Shown: positions 42,795 through 51,164 of the stretch, piece after piece
How positions within the stretch are numbered: the stretch's first letter is position 1
Layout: each line of letters starts with the position of its first letter
Assembly (NCBI GenBank): GCA_014649555.1
Contig: BMTG01000011.1
Span: 1-64,000, forward strand
Direction of reading: 5' to 3'
Length of the DNA: 64,000 bases
Source: Streptomyces globisporus
GTDB taxonomy: Bacteria > Actinomycetota > Actinomycetes > Streptomycetales > Streptomycetaceae
Made by a program: the position numbers and the translations under genes
Notes under the pieces: model-generated
What the model was told of the DNA's origin: nothing
Database searches by the model: none
The model's input: only the letters and a program-made list of their open reading frames with translations

Positions 42795-45261
42795 GGCCGT
42801 CCCTCCCGTTGACGCAGAACAGCGCGCCGCCCGCGACCTCCGCGGTGGGGTGCTCCCAGCCGGTGACATGCCAGGTGAAAGTCTCGCCGGGCAGCAGGGT
42901 GACCCGCCCGTGATCGGTGCCTGCGTCCGGGGCCAGCCGGTCCGCCTGCAGCACCAGGTCCCGTACCAACCCGGTGGCTGTGACCGTGACCGCGACACCG
43001 TTTCCGCTCTCCTCGCTCACCCGGACGTCGTAGGAGGCGGCCGGATAGGCGAACTCACGGTCGGCGCAGGCGAAGTGCACGGCGCGCGAGCCGTCCGCAT
43101 CGGCGACGAGGAACTCCCGGCGAGCGTCACCGAACTCGGTGACCGTACGGGGCAGCCCTTCCAGGGCCACGCTGTTACCCGCGGCCTTGAGCGTGACCTC
43201 GGCGCTTGCCAGCAGCGTTCCGTCCGCGTCCATCCGCCGGACCGTGACGGTGGTGTCCCACGTGGCGGCGCCCTGGTTGCAGCCCGCGACGACCAGCGCG
43301 TCGTCCCGGAGCTGGAGTGTCAGCAACCGGTCGGCGTACAGACGGCGCATCTCGAAGTACAGCGGCTTGAGCCGGGCGTCACCGTCGATCGCCGCCCAGG
43401 AGGTCACCGGCCAGCAGTCGTTGAGCTGCCAGAGCACCGTGCCGGCGCATCGGGGCCAGTGGGAGCGCCAGTGCTCCACGCCTGTGGCGACCGCACGCGC
43501 CTGGTTCAGTTGGGTCAGGTAGTGCCAGGTGTCGAAGTCGGCCGGCGGGGCGAAGTGGTGGTCGAGCCCTCGGTTCAGCTTGCCGTTGCCGTCCTCCGCC
43601 TTCTGGTGGTGCAGCATGGCGGGTGAATCGGCGGTCAGCGGCCTCTCGGACAGCGCGCGTTCCAGGGTGGCGTGGGCCGGCGGGGCCTGCCAGCCGAACT
43701 CCGCCATGAAGCGGGGCACCGTGTTGAGGTAGTCGCTGTAGTCACGGCGGTTCCACACCTCCCACGAGTGGGTGGTGCCGTGGTCGGGATCGTTCGGCGT
43801 GTGGTTCCACGACCCGGACCAGGGGCTACCCGCCCAGTAGGGCCGCGTCGGGTCCGTCTGCGCCACGATGCGGGGAAGCAGGCCCAGGTAGTAGCCCTCC
43901 CCCCAGGACGCTCCGGCGAGCTCCTGCTCCCACTCCCAGTCGGCGAAGCCCCAGAGGTTCTCGTTGTTGCCGTTCCACAGCACCAGCGAGGGGTGGGACA
44001 TCAGCCGGGACACGTTCTCCCGGGCCTCGGCCTCGATCTCGGAGCGCAGTGGCTGCTCCTCAGGGTAGGCGGCGCAGGCGAAGAGGAAGTCCTGCCAGAC
44101 CATCAGGCCCAGTTCGTCACAGGTGTCGTAGAAGGCCCGGTCCTCGTAGATCCCGCCGCCCCACACCCGTACCAGGTCCACTCCCGCTTCTGCGGCCTGG
44201 GTGAGGCGGGTGCGGTAGCGGTCGGCGGTCACGCGGGTGGGGAAGACGTCGTCGGGTATCCAGTTCACTCCTCGGGCGAAGACCGGAGTGCCGTTCACGA
44301 CCAGGGTGAAGGCGCTTCCGTGCGCGTCTTGGGACGTGTCGAGTTCGATCGTGCGGAAGCCTATGCGTCGCTCCCACGTATCCAGGGCGTGGCCGTCGTC
44401 GCCGTCCTCCAGCGCGACGGTGCACTCGTACAGTGGCTGGTCGCCGTAGCCGCGCGGCCACCACAGCTTCACGTCCGGGGTCCGTACGGTCACCGTGGCG
44501 CTCCTGGATCCGGGCGCGACGGTGATGTCCGAGGAACTGTCTCCGACCGTGGCCACCAGACGCAATGGGCGGTTCCAGCCGGTCGTCGTGCGGTCCAGGT
44601 CGACGGTGATCTCGACGATGCCGCTCCCGTCACCCGCGACGGTGGCCTGCGGACGGACCTCGGCCAGCCGGGCGGTGGACCACTGCTCGATGCGCGCCTC
44701 ACGCCACACGCCGGCCGTCACGAGCGTGGGGCCCCAGTCCCATCCGAAGGAGCAGGCCATTTTGCGTACGTAGTTGAACGGCTCGGAATAGGAGTTGGGC
44801 CGCTGACCCAGCGCCTCCTGGACCGCCTCGGCCTCGGTGTAAGCGGAGGTGAAGGCGACTTCGAGCGGGGCAGGGCCATCGCCCAACAGGTCCGTGACGT
44901 CGAACCGGTAGGAACGGTGCATGTTCCGGGTACGCCCCAGCAACTGCCCGGCAGCATGAACGGCGGCGACCGTGTCCAGCCCGTCGAAGACCAGTTCGGC
45001 CCGCTCGAAGGCGCTGTCCCGCCGGGGAAGTTCGGTCGCGTAGGTCCAGTCGGCACGACCCACCCAGGCCGCCTCCGACTCGTTGCGGTCGAGATAGGGG
45101 TCGGCCAGCAGATCCGCCGCCATGAGGTCGGTGTGGACGCATCCGGGCACCTGCGCCGGCACGGTGGCTCCGGCCAACTGCGAGGGCGCGTCCTCGGGGA
45201 TGCCGCGATCTGTGTTCAGGCGCAGCGTCCAGCCCTGGGACAGCGGCGTGCGGACCTTCAT
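42787..45261 (-). CDS. GH2 beta-mannosidase
   Basis: An 824-residue intracellular glycosidase that should release mannose from the non-reducing end of imported manno-oligosaccharides. Features in order are an N-terminal jelly-roll (LSQGWTLRLN, then VPGCVHTDLMAADLLADPY, typical of beta-mannosidases), ACSFGWDWGPTLVTAGVW, an immunoglobulin-like domain, then the barrel with WNGNNENLWG (acid/base Glu about 434) and FMAEFGWQAPP (nucleophile Glu about 521). There is no signal peptide. CAAGGAGT before the ATG at 45,261 marks the start; the frame is open much further upstream but that part is only overlap with the permease gene. Confidence 0.95.
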   Translation of the reverse strand: MKVRTPLSQGWTLRLNTDRGIPEDAPSQLAGATVPAQVPGCVHTDLMAADLLADPYLDRNESEAAWVGRADWTYATELPRRDSAFERAELVFDGLDTVAAVHAAGQLLGRTRNMHRSYRFDVTDLLGDGPAPLEVAFTSAYTEAEAVQEALGQRPNSYSEPFNYVRKMACSFGWDWGPTLVTAGVWREARIEQWSTARLAEVRPQATVAGDGSGIVEITVDLDRTTTGWNRPLRLVATVGDSSSDITVAPGSRSATVTVRTPDVKLWWPRGYGDQPLYECTVALEDGDDGHALDTWERRIGFRTIELDTSQDAHGSAFTLVVNGTPVFARGVNWIPDDVFPTRVTADRYRTRLTQAAEAGVDLVRVWGGGIYEDRAFYDTCDELGLMVWQDFLFACAAYPEEQPLRSEIEAEARENVSRLMSHPSLVLWNGNNENLWGFADWEWEQELAGASWGEGYYLGLLPRIVAQTDPTRPYWAGSPWSGSWNHTPNDPDHGTTHSWEVWNRRDYSDYLNTVPRFMAEFGWQAPPAHATLERALSERPLTADSPAMLHHQKAEDGNGKLNRGLDHHFAPPADFDTWHYLTQLNQARAVATGVEHWRSHWPRCAGTVLWQLNDCWPVTSWAAIDGDARLKPLYFEMRRLYADRLLTLQLRDDALVVAGCNQGAATWDTTVTVRRMDADGTLLASAEVTLKAAGNSVALEGLPRTVTEFGDARREFLVADADGSRAVHFACADREFAYPAASYDVRVSEESGNGVAVTVTATGLVRDLVLQADRLAPDAGTDHGRVTLLPGETFTWHVTGWEHPTAEVAGGALFCVNGRDGRE

Positions 45262-45308
45262 GCGTACTCCTTGAGATGTAGTGCGGGGTGCGAGGGCGGG
45301 CGGACAGG

Positions 45309-46187
45309 TCATTTGGTGGAACCGGCCGCGAATCCGCTGTAGATGAAGCGCTGCAACGCCAGGAAGACGATCAAGGTGGGCACGATCACGACGATCGTGC
45401 CGGCGGAGATGGTCTCCCAGTGGGCGCCGAAGGGGCCTTTGAACCTGAACAAGGCGGTGGATATGGTGCCGAGTTCGGGGTCCGGCATGTAAAGGAAGGG
45501 CACGTAGAAGTCGTTGTAGATCGCGATGCCCTTGACGATGACGACGGTGGCGATGGCCGGTCGCAGCATCGGGAGGATGATCTTTCGGTAGATCGTCCAG
45601 GAGTTGGCGCCGTCGATGCGCGCGGCCTCGTCCAGGGAGACGGGTATGGACCGGATGAACTGCAGGAAGATGTAGATCGAGACGATGTCGGTGCCGGTGT
45701 ACAGCAGGATGGGCGCCCACCGGCTGTTGAACGCGCCGAGATCGTCGATCACCTGGAACGTCGCGACCTGGGTGGTCACGCTGGGAACCAGCGTCGCCAG
45801 CAGGAAGAGGCCCATCACCAGCTTCTTGAGTCGGAACTGGAAGCGGTCGATGGCATAGGCGGTCATCGAGCCGATCAGCACCGTCCCGACAGTGGAGATC
45901 ACGAGGATCAGCGTCGTGTTGCCGAACGCCCTCAGCATCGCGCCCTGCTCGATGGCGGTCGCGTAGTTGGCGAAGTTGAACCAGTCACCGGGCAGAGACA
46001 GCGGTCCGCTGCTCGCCACCTCCGACTCGGTCTTGAGCGAGGTCAGCAGAACGACGATGAGGGGCACGAGGACGACTGCCGAAGCTACGAGCAGGGACAG
46101 GTACTTCAGGACGACAGCAGTCGCGGCCGGTACGGAACGGCCGGCACTGACCCTGCGCCGTCCCGGGGCGGACATGTCGGTGGTCAC
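45309..46187 (-). CDS. Sugar ABC importer permease (MalG type)
   Basis: A 292-residue inner-membrane permease of the carbohydrate-uptake-1 family, with six predicted spans and the EAA loop EAARIDGANSWTIYRKIILP, which contacts the ATPase. The start GTG at 46,187 overlaps the previous gene's TGA as GTGA and has a GGAG seven bases away. No ATPase gene is present in the locus. In Streptomyces such importers usually borrow a shared MsiK-type ATPase encoded elsewhere, which is likely here. The gap to the beta-mannosidase gene is about 47 bases. Confidence 0.94.
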   Translation of the reverse strand: MTTDMSAPGRRRVSAGRSVPAATAVVLKYLSLLVASAVVLVPLIVVLLTSLKTESEVASSGPLSLPGDWFNFANYATAIEQGAMLRAFGNTTLILVISTVGTVLIGSMTAYAIDRFQFRLKKLVMGLFLLATLVPSVTTQVATFQVIDDLGAFNSRWAPILLYTGTDIVSIYIFLQFIRSIPVSLDEAARIDGANSWTIYRKIILPMLRPAIATVVIVKGIAIYNDFYVPFLYMPDPELGTISTALFRFKGPFGAHWETISAGTIVVIVPTLIVFLALQRFIYSGFAAGSTK

Positions 46188-47149
46188 GAGAGCTCCACCC
46201 TCTCCTCGGGGAACAGCCGGCGCTGGACCCAGGTGACCAGCAGGATCAGGAGCAGCAAGACGACGGCGGACGCCGAGGCCAGGCCGACCTTGTCGAACTG
46301 GAAGGCCAGCTTGACCGTCTGGATGACGAACGTCTCGGTGCCGTTGGCGCCACCGGTCATGATGTAGGGGATCTCGAAGACGGCCAGGGACCCGGAAACG
46401 GCGAGGATGAAGCTCAGGCTGATGATCGGCTTGATGCTGGGGGCGATGATGTGCCGGAACTGCTGCCAGCGGTTGGCCCCGTCCAGCTCGGCCGCCTCGT
46501 ACAGGTACGGCGGAATGGACTGGATCGCACCGAGGAACAGCACCATGTTCAGGCCCATGAAGCGCCACACCGACACCCCCGCGAGCGAAGGGTTGGCCAG
46601 GTCCGGGTCCCCCAGCCACAAGTGCTTGCCCTCCGCACCGATCAGCCGCAGCAGCGTGTCGAGAGTGCCGTCGGGCTGGAAGAAGTACAGGAACACGAAT
46701 CCGACCGCCACCCCGTTGATCAAGTAGGGGAAGAACAGCAGGCCCTTGAACAGGTTGCGGAACCGGGTGTTGAAACTCAGGACCGTCGCGAAGTACAGCG
46801 CGAGCGCGATCTGGAGGAACGAGGCCACCAGGTAGAACCCGCTGACGAGGAACACCTCGAACCGCGCGGGCCGCGTCACCAGGTCGGTGTAGTTCTCCCC
46901 GCCCACGAAGGAGCGCGAGGGGCTGATGCCGTCCCAGTCGGTGAAGCTGTAACCGATCATGTCGGCCACCGGCAGGAACGTGAACATCAGCAGCAGCGTC
47001 AGGGGTGCGGCCAGGAAGAGCCAGGGGGTCAGGGCTGTGATCGTGCGCCGCCTGCCGGCGCGTGGCCGGCCGTGTGCGGACTCCGGCGGCAGGGGACTCC
47101 GCCGGCCGGCGGCCGGCCCCCCGGTACGGGGCTTGTGGGCAACGGTCAT
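46184..47149 (-). CDS. Sugar ABC importer permease (MalF type)
   Basis: A 321-residue permease. A basic, cytoplasmic N-terminal tail of about 40 residues precedes six spans (first WLFLAAPLTLLLMFTFLPVA), and the EAA loop reads EAAELDGANRWQQFRHIIAP. It pairs with the next gene to form the channel for manno-oligosaccharides delivered by the binding protein. The start is ATG at 47,149. The 138-base gap to the binding-protein gene holds a strong hairpin, which may lower expression of the permeases relative to the binding protein. Confidence 0.94.
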   Translation of the reverse strand: MTVAHKPRTGGPAAGRRSPLPPESAHGRPRAGRRRTITALTPWLFLAAPLTLLLMFTFLPVADMIGYSFTDWDGISPSRSFVGGENYTDLVTRPARFEVFLVSGFYLVASFLQIALALYFATVLSFNTRFRNLFKGLLFFPYLINGVAVGFVFLYFFQPDGTLDTLLRLIGAEGKHLWLGDPDLANPSLAGVSVWRFMGLNMVLFLGAIQSIPPYLYEAAELDGANRWQQFRHIIAPSIKPIISLSFILAVSGSLAVFEIPYIMTGGANGTETFVIQTVKLAFQFDKVGLASASAVVLLLLILLVTWVQRRLFPEERVELS

Positions 47150-47197
47150 CTCATGGTTCCTCGTGGTGGGTTCCCGGTCGGGGCGGATCTGGGGAGG

Positions 47198-47281
47198 GGC
47201 GGCACGGCGAGCTGCTCATACGGAGCCCTCCCCGGTCGGGTCGGAGCACGTCTGTCCTGCTCGGGGTCTCACCGTGCCGCC
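47198..47281 (-). terminator. Intercistronic hairpin after the binding-protein gene
   Basis: On the transcript strand GGCGGCACGGTGAG (47,281-47,268) can pair with CTCGCCGTGCCGCC (47,211-47,198): 13 Watson-Crick pairs plus one G-U. It begins seven bases after the binding-protein stop, and there is no run of U. Such structures commonly act as partial terminators or 3'-end stabilisers that keep binding-protein levels above permease levels. Confidence 0.65.
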
Positions 47282-47287
47282 ACGTGG

Positions 47288-48601
47288 TCAGCCGCCGAGG
47301 GCCTGCTGTGCCTCGGCCCACTTGCCGTTCAGCTCACCGAAGTAGCTGCCCATGTCCCCGTCAGCCGCGCCCCGGGCGACGTCGACCAGCTTCTGCCGGT
47401 AGCCCTGCGCGGTGATGCCGATCTCGGACGCCTTGTCGATCTTGTTGACGTCGACGATGTTCTCCTGGCGCTGCGGGATCATCGTGACATCGTTGTCGGA
47501 GAACGCCTTGAGCGTGTCCGGCAGCGGAGCGCCCTTGACCGAGGAGATGGACCCTTCGCTCGCGGCCTGGCCCGACTTGGTGATGTACCAGTCGAGCCAC
47601 GCCCGCGCCGCTTCCTTGTTCTCGGAGTGCGCGTTGACCGCGTACTGGTAGTCAGGGCGCAGCACGGAGCAGTACGCCCCGTCACGCTTCGCCGGGAACG
47701 GCATGAACGCGATGTCGTCGGGGTTCTTCCCGGCAGCCTCCGCTCCCGCCCGCATCTGGGAGATCGCCCAGGACCCCAGCCACATCGATGCGATCTTGCC
47801 GGATCCGATCTGCGCCTTGGAGTCTTCCCAGTTGGTGGTGGTCGGGTCGGGCTCCGACAGCTTCTTCTCGACGACCGTATAGAGGAGCTTGTCGATCTCG
47901 TAGAGATCCGATCCGCTGCTCCAGGGCTCCTTGGTCTTCGCCAGGGAGTCGTAGGAACCGGAGTCACAGGAGGGTGAGCCGATGGCGTTGGTCCAGTTGG
48001 TGAGTGGCCAGCCGTCCTTGTAGTTCGTGTAGTACGGGACGGCGTCCGTCTTCGCCTTGATCGTCGCCAGGTCCGCGACGAACTCCTCGGGCGTGGCGGG
48101 CCAGTCCTTGATGCCGGCCTTCTCCCAGACCGCCTTGTTGTAGACGAACCCGTTCGCCACCCCGATGTTGGCCAGGCCGTAGACCTTGCCACCCACCGTC
48201 GCGTGGTCGGTGTAGTCGAAAGCCGCCGACAGCTTGATGGAACTGCCGAGCGGCGCGAAGAAGTTGGGGTACTGCTCGACGGAGAGGGAGTTGGGGATCA
48301 GGAGGACGTCACCATAGTTCTCGGTGTTCATCCGGATCTTGGTCTCGCCCTCGTAGTCGGTCAGCCCTTCGAACTTGACCTTCACGCCCGGGTAGATCTT
48401 GTTGAACTCGGCCGCGTACTTCTTCAACGAGCCGTCAGCGATCTGGTCCGTCCTGTTCGTCAGGACCGTGATGCCGCCCGACACCTTCGCGGGATCGCTC
48501 GGCGGAGCCGCGATCTCGCCACTCGCCGCATCCTCCTGGCCACTACACGCCGTGACGGCAACCATGATCGCTACCACCAGAACCACACCTGCTCTGCGCA
48601 T
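47288..48601 (-). CDS. Sugar ABC importer substrate-binding lipoprotein
   Basis: A 437-residue extracellular binding protein. The signal peptide ends in a lipobox (VAVTAC, Cys about 19), so it is anchored to the outer face of the membrane. The mature part is of the family-1 extracellular solute-binding type: GGITVLTNRTDQ, PGVKVKFEGLTDYEG, NGFVYNKAVWEKAGI and SMWLGSWAISQMRA. The ligand is probably manno-oligosaccharide, judged from the neighbouring mannanases and beta-mannosidase. ATG at 48,601 has GGTGGAGGAA directly upstream; the longer open frame adds only a non-signal extension. It is the first gene of the leftward mannan operon. Confidence 0.95.
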   Translation of the reverse strand: MRRAGVVLVVAIMVAVTACSGQEDAASGEIAAPPSDPAKVSGGITVLTNRTDQIADGSLKKYAAEFNKIYPGVKVKFEGLTDYEGETKIRMNTENYGDVLLIPNSLSVEQYPNFFAPLGSSIKLSAAFDYTDHATVGGKVYGLANIGVANGFVYNKAVWEKAGIKDWPATPEEFVADLATIKAKTDAVPYYTNYKDGWPLTNWTNAIGSPSCDSGSYDSLAKTKEPWSSGSDLYEIDKLLYTVVEKKLSEPDPTTTNWEDSKAQIGSGKIASMWLGSWAISQMRAGAEAAGKNPDDIAFMPFPAKRDGAYCSVLRPDYQYAVNAHSENKEAARAWLDWYITKSGQAASEGSISSVKGAPLPDTLKAFSDNDVTMIPQRQENIVDVNKIDKASEIGITAQGYRQKLVDVARGAADGDMGSYFGELNGKWAEAQQALGG

Positions 48602-48917
48602 TTCCTCCACCCCTCGCTGCACGACTACCGGCACCAAGCCCTGAGGGGAGCTGCCGTGACTCCAGCCGCCCGGGGCCTGATGAGCGCTCAACGTAGACGT
48701 AACCCGGAGGCAATGTCCATAGACCGGTCCACCCGGATTTCAGCGCCTCGACAAGCCGCTGAACAGCAACTTTACTAAACCTTGACTAAATCAATCGCCT
48801 CTTGAACTCTCCGGCCGGCGCTACTTCGGCGACATCTGGACAACGTTGTCAGACGGTGATGTGATGTGGCGCGCTCACCGAGTCACACATGACGCACCTA
48901 AACAGAGGGACATTACT
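48602..48917. promoter_or_regulatory. Divergent promoter region of sugar-importer operon and ROK kinase
   Basis: These 316 bases contain no gene. The stretch from about 48,760 to 48,800 is sharply AT-richer than its surroundings and holds the tandem motif annotated at 48,771-48,791. Both the leftward importer/mannosidase operon and the rightward kinase must be driven from here. Confidence 0.7.
48771..48791 (+). promoter_or_regulatory. Candidate sugar-regulator operator (tandem TTTACTAAA-like boxes)
   Basis: The sequence reads TTTACTAAACCTTGACTAAA then T. TTTACTAAA is an inverted repeat (TTTA-C-TAAA), and CTTGACTAAA repeats it ten bases later, one helical turn apart. A 16-of-21 match lies upstream of the GH26 mannanase at 35,952-35,972. 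AT-rich tandem boxes of this sort suit ROK-type repressors or another sugar regulator; the local LacI protein is a second candidate. Confidence 0.55.
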
Positions 48918-49913
48918 GTGAGTAGTCGACAGTCGGAGTTTCCACTCCCGAACGATGGCCTGATCGCCGCTCTCGATATCGGCGGAACCAAAATTGCCGG
49001 CGCCCTGGTCGACCAGGATGGCGTTCTGATTCACCGTGCACGCCGCACCACCCCGGCTCGGGAATCCGCCGACGTACTCCTCGGTGCGGTCTACGACGTG
49101 CTGGGCTCCCTGGCCGCCAGCCCTCTGTGGGAGAGGGTTGGGGCCGTGGGCATCGGCAGCGCGGGGCCGATTGACCTGGCACACGGGACCGTGAGTCCTG
49201 TCAACATTCCTGCCTGGAGGAACTTTCCCCTCGCCGAATCCGTCGCGAGGCATCCAGATGTGGGCCATCGGCAAGTAACGCTGGCGGGTGACGCAGTGGC
49301 AATGACCGCTGCCGAGCACCGTCACGGCGCGGCACGCGGACACAGGAACGCCCTGTGCCTTGTGGTGTCGACGGGTGTAGGTGCCGGCCTGGTACTCAAC
49401 GGCAGCGTGCACCACGGGCTCACAGGCAACGCCGGTCACCTCGGCCACATCAGCATCGACTTCGACGGTGAAGCATGCCCCTGCGGAGCGAGAGGCTGCC
49501 TGGAATCCATCGCCAGTGGCACCGCCATCACCCGCCACGCGCTTACCCTCGGCTGGCAAGCACCTCTGACAGCGGACACCGCAGGAGTTGCAGCGTCGGC
49601 ACGAGCCGGAGATGCAGCCGCCATCGCCGCGTTCGACCGGGCGGCCCGCGCAGTGGCGGCGGGCATTGCCGCCACGGCGGCGCTGGTCGAGATCGACATC
49701 GCCGTCGTCGGGGGCGGTGTCGCTCAGTCCGGAGAGGTGTTCTTCGAACCACTCGCTCGCCACCTTCGACGCTACGCGGCGATGCCGTTCCTGAAGGAGC
49801 TGCGCGTCGTGCCCGCCGAGCTGGGGCCCGACGCCGGCCTGGTCGGCGCCGCGGTGCTGGCATCGGCGGAAGAGTCACCCGTTCCGGTCGTGCTCGGCCA
49901 TGGCAGTCGGTAG
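48918..49913 (+). CDS. ROK-family sugar kinase (probable gluco/mannokinase)
   Basis: A 331-residue kinase. The phosphate-binding loop is ALDIGGTKIAGAL, the ATPase core includes VVSTGVGAGLVLNG, and the ROK zinc motif is present as GHISIDF followed by CPCGARGCLE. It lacks the N-terminal winged helix of ROK repressors, so it is an enzyme rather than a regulator. In this locus it would phosphorylate mannose to feed the isomerase; glucose is an equally possible substrate. The frame is open to 48,846, but AGAGGG eight bases before the GTG at 48,918 and the position of the first conserved block favour that start. It is divergent from the importer operon. Confidence 0.92.
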   Translation: MSSRQSEFPLPNDGLIAALDIGGTKIAGALVDQDGVLIHRARRTTPARESADVLLGAVYDVLGSLAASPLWERVGAVGIGSAGPIDLAHGTVSPVNIPAWRNFPLAESVARHPDVGHRQVTLAGDAVAMTAAEHRHGAARGHRNALCLVVSTGVGAGLVLNGSVHHGLTGNAGHLGHISIDFDGEACPCGARGCLESIASGTAITRHALTLGWQAPLTADTAGVAASARAGDAAAIAAFDRAARAVAAGIAATAALVEIDIAVVGGGVAQSGEVFFEPLARHLRRYAAMPFLKELRVVPAELGPDAGLVGAAVLASAEESPVPVVLGHGSR

Positions 49914-49914
49914 A

Positions 49915-49960
49915 CGGGGCCACGCAGCATTCCTCGGGGCCCCGCCGGTCTCGACCGGCG
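49915..49960 (+). terminator. Tandem hairpins after the ROK kinase gene
   Basis: CGGGGCC (49,915-49,921) pairs with GGCCCCG (49,938-49,944), and directly after it CGCCGGT (49,943-49,949), loop CTCG, pairs with ACCGGCG (49,954-49,960). They begin one base after the TAG stop. There is no U-run, as is usual for intrinsic-like terminators in Streptomyces. Confidence 0.6.
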
Positions 49961-50100
49961 CCCAGACCCCCATCCGGGACGCGTCCACATAACCTCAGGT
50001 CAATCCGTTCGTCAGCCACCCGGAAGGTGCACCTAGACGCGGCACAGCAGGACGAGAAACCCGCCCGCCACAGAAGCCGCAGGTCGAGCGTTCTTTGCCA

Positions 50101-50176
50101 TTTGCGCAGGTCAGTGCCAATGGCCCCCTCATCGGGGCAGGTCACCTCGCTAACTGGTCTCTTCCGGGACATCTGA
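50101..50176. repeat. Dispersed 76-bp repeat, copy 2
   Basis: This is the partner of 35,353-35,428, with about 79 percent identity and no gaps. It lies in the 373-base non-coding stretch between the kinase terminator and the small membrane-protein gene, which otherwise shows nothing I can name. The two copies enclose the whole mannan locus in the same orientation. Confidence 0.75.
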
Positions 50177-50333
50177 GCGGCGGAAACCGGCCCCCGGGCA
50201 GCGCCAACACCTCTGCCCGAAAGGCCTTTTGAGCCCGCGGCCCAGCTGTTGGCGATATCTTCGTACGGCCCGGTCTCGTCGCCGGGCCGTACATCGCACG
50301 GTGACGCCATGGCATGAGGGACCGGGGGAACGG

Positions 50334-51113
50334 ATGAGTGCAACACAGCCCGGAGGGGGACCGAATGCGAGGCGGAGGGTCCTGAGGGGCACCACGTTCC
50401 GGCTGCTGGGTGCCGCCGTCATCGGAGCGCTCACCGGGCTGGCGGTCTTCAGTCTGACCCAGGTGACGAACCGCAGTCTGTTCGCGATCACCGGTGGTGT
50501 GGCGGGCGCGGCGGCGGTGCTGGCGGTCCAGTGGTACCAGCGCACCGCCCGTCTCACCGAGGTGAAGGTGACGGTCCCGCAGCTGAGCGAGCTCACCTTC
50601 GCGGTGAACAACGATGCGCGGCAGGTGGCCTGGCAGATGTTCGTGGAGACGGTGACGCGGGTGTCCACCCAGCCGCTCGCCAGTGACCAGGGTGTGGTGC
50701 GCGAGGCGCTCAGCTCGATGTACGGGCTGTTCGCGACGACGCGCGAGACGCTCAAGGCCAGCCGCCCCACCGCCACCGTGCCGAGCGGGCAGACGGTGGA
50801 GTACCTGGCCATCACGATGCTCAACCAGGCGCTGAGGCCCTTCCTGTCCCAATGGCACCCCCGTCTGCAGGAGTTCGAGCGGGCACACCCCGACGGGCAG
50901 GAGTCGGCGTGGCCGGAGAACGCGGCGTGCCGGGCCGCGTTACGGGAGGTCCAGCGGGACATCTACGGCTACGCGATCGGCTTCGCCCGGCTCGCCGGTG
51001 TGCGTGAGGCCGGGGCGCTGATCGGGGTCGTCCCCGCTCCCCGCTCGCCCGGGGCCGGTGATGGCGGCGACGACAGGTCCTCGACGGGCGGCCTCCCCCA
51101 TACCCGGAGCTGA
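50334..51113 (+). CDS. Membrane protein of unknown function
   Basis: A 259-residue protein. A short basic N-terminus (NARRRVLRGTTF) precedes two close membrane segments (about 20-40, LLGAAVIGALTGLAVFSL; about 47-66, FAITGGVAGAAAVLAVQWY). The remaining ~190 residues are soluble and mostly helical, with no motif I recognise. GGGGGAACGG before the ATG at 50,334 supports this start over the longer open frame. A new ATG follows nine bases after its stop (51,123), but that reading runs into the IS remnant after about 15 codons, so a second gene of this transcription unit may have been lost. Confidence 0.75.
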   Translation: MSATQPGGGPNARRRVLRGTTFRLLGAAVIGALTGLAVFSLTQVTNRSLFAITGGVAGAAAVLAVQWYQRTARLTEVKVTVPQLSELTFAVNNDARQVAWQMFVETVTRVSTQPLASDQGVVREALSSMYGLFATTRETLKASRPTATVPSGQTVEYLAITMLNQALRPFLSQWHPRLQEFERAHPDGQESAWPENAACRAALREVQRDIYGYAIGFARLAGVREAGALIGVVPAPRSPGAGDGGDDRSSTGGLPHTRS

Positions 51114-51164
51114 GGGGGCGGGATGAGCGCGGAGGGGGGCGCTCACCGCGGGGGAACCACGCGT

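Noticed and set aside
42795-42998. N-terminal extension of the LacI protein
   Set aside because: It would lie inside the beta-mannosidase gene; GTG at 42,794 with GGGAGG places the helix-turn-helix at the usual distance from the start.
45262-45720. Extension of the beta-mannosidase to 977 residues
   Set aside because: It overlaps the permease gene out of frame and has His/Arg-rich nonsense composition; CAAGGAGT before ATG 45,261 marks the real start.
49543-50346. Leftward frame covering the second 76-bp repeat
   Set aside because: Overlaps the ROK gene and a hairpin and has no recognisable domain; a short peptide resemblance to the first repeat copy reflects the DNA repeat, not a shared protein.
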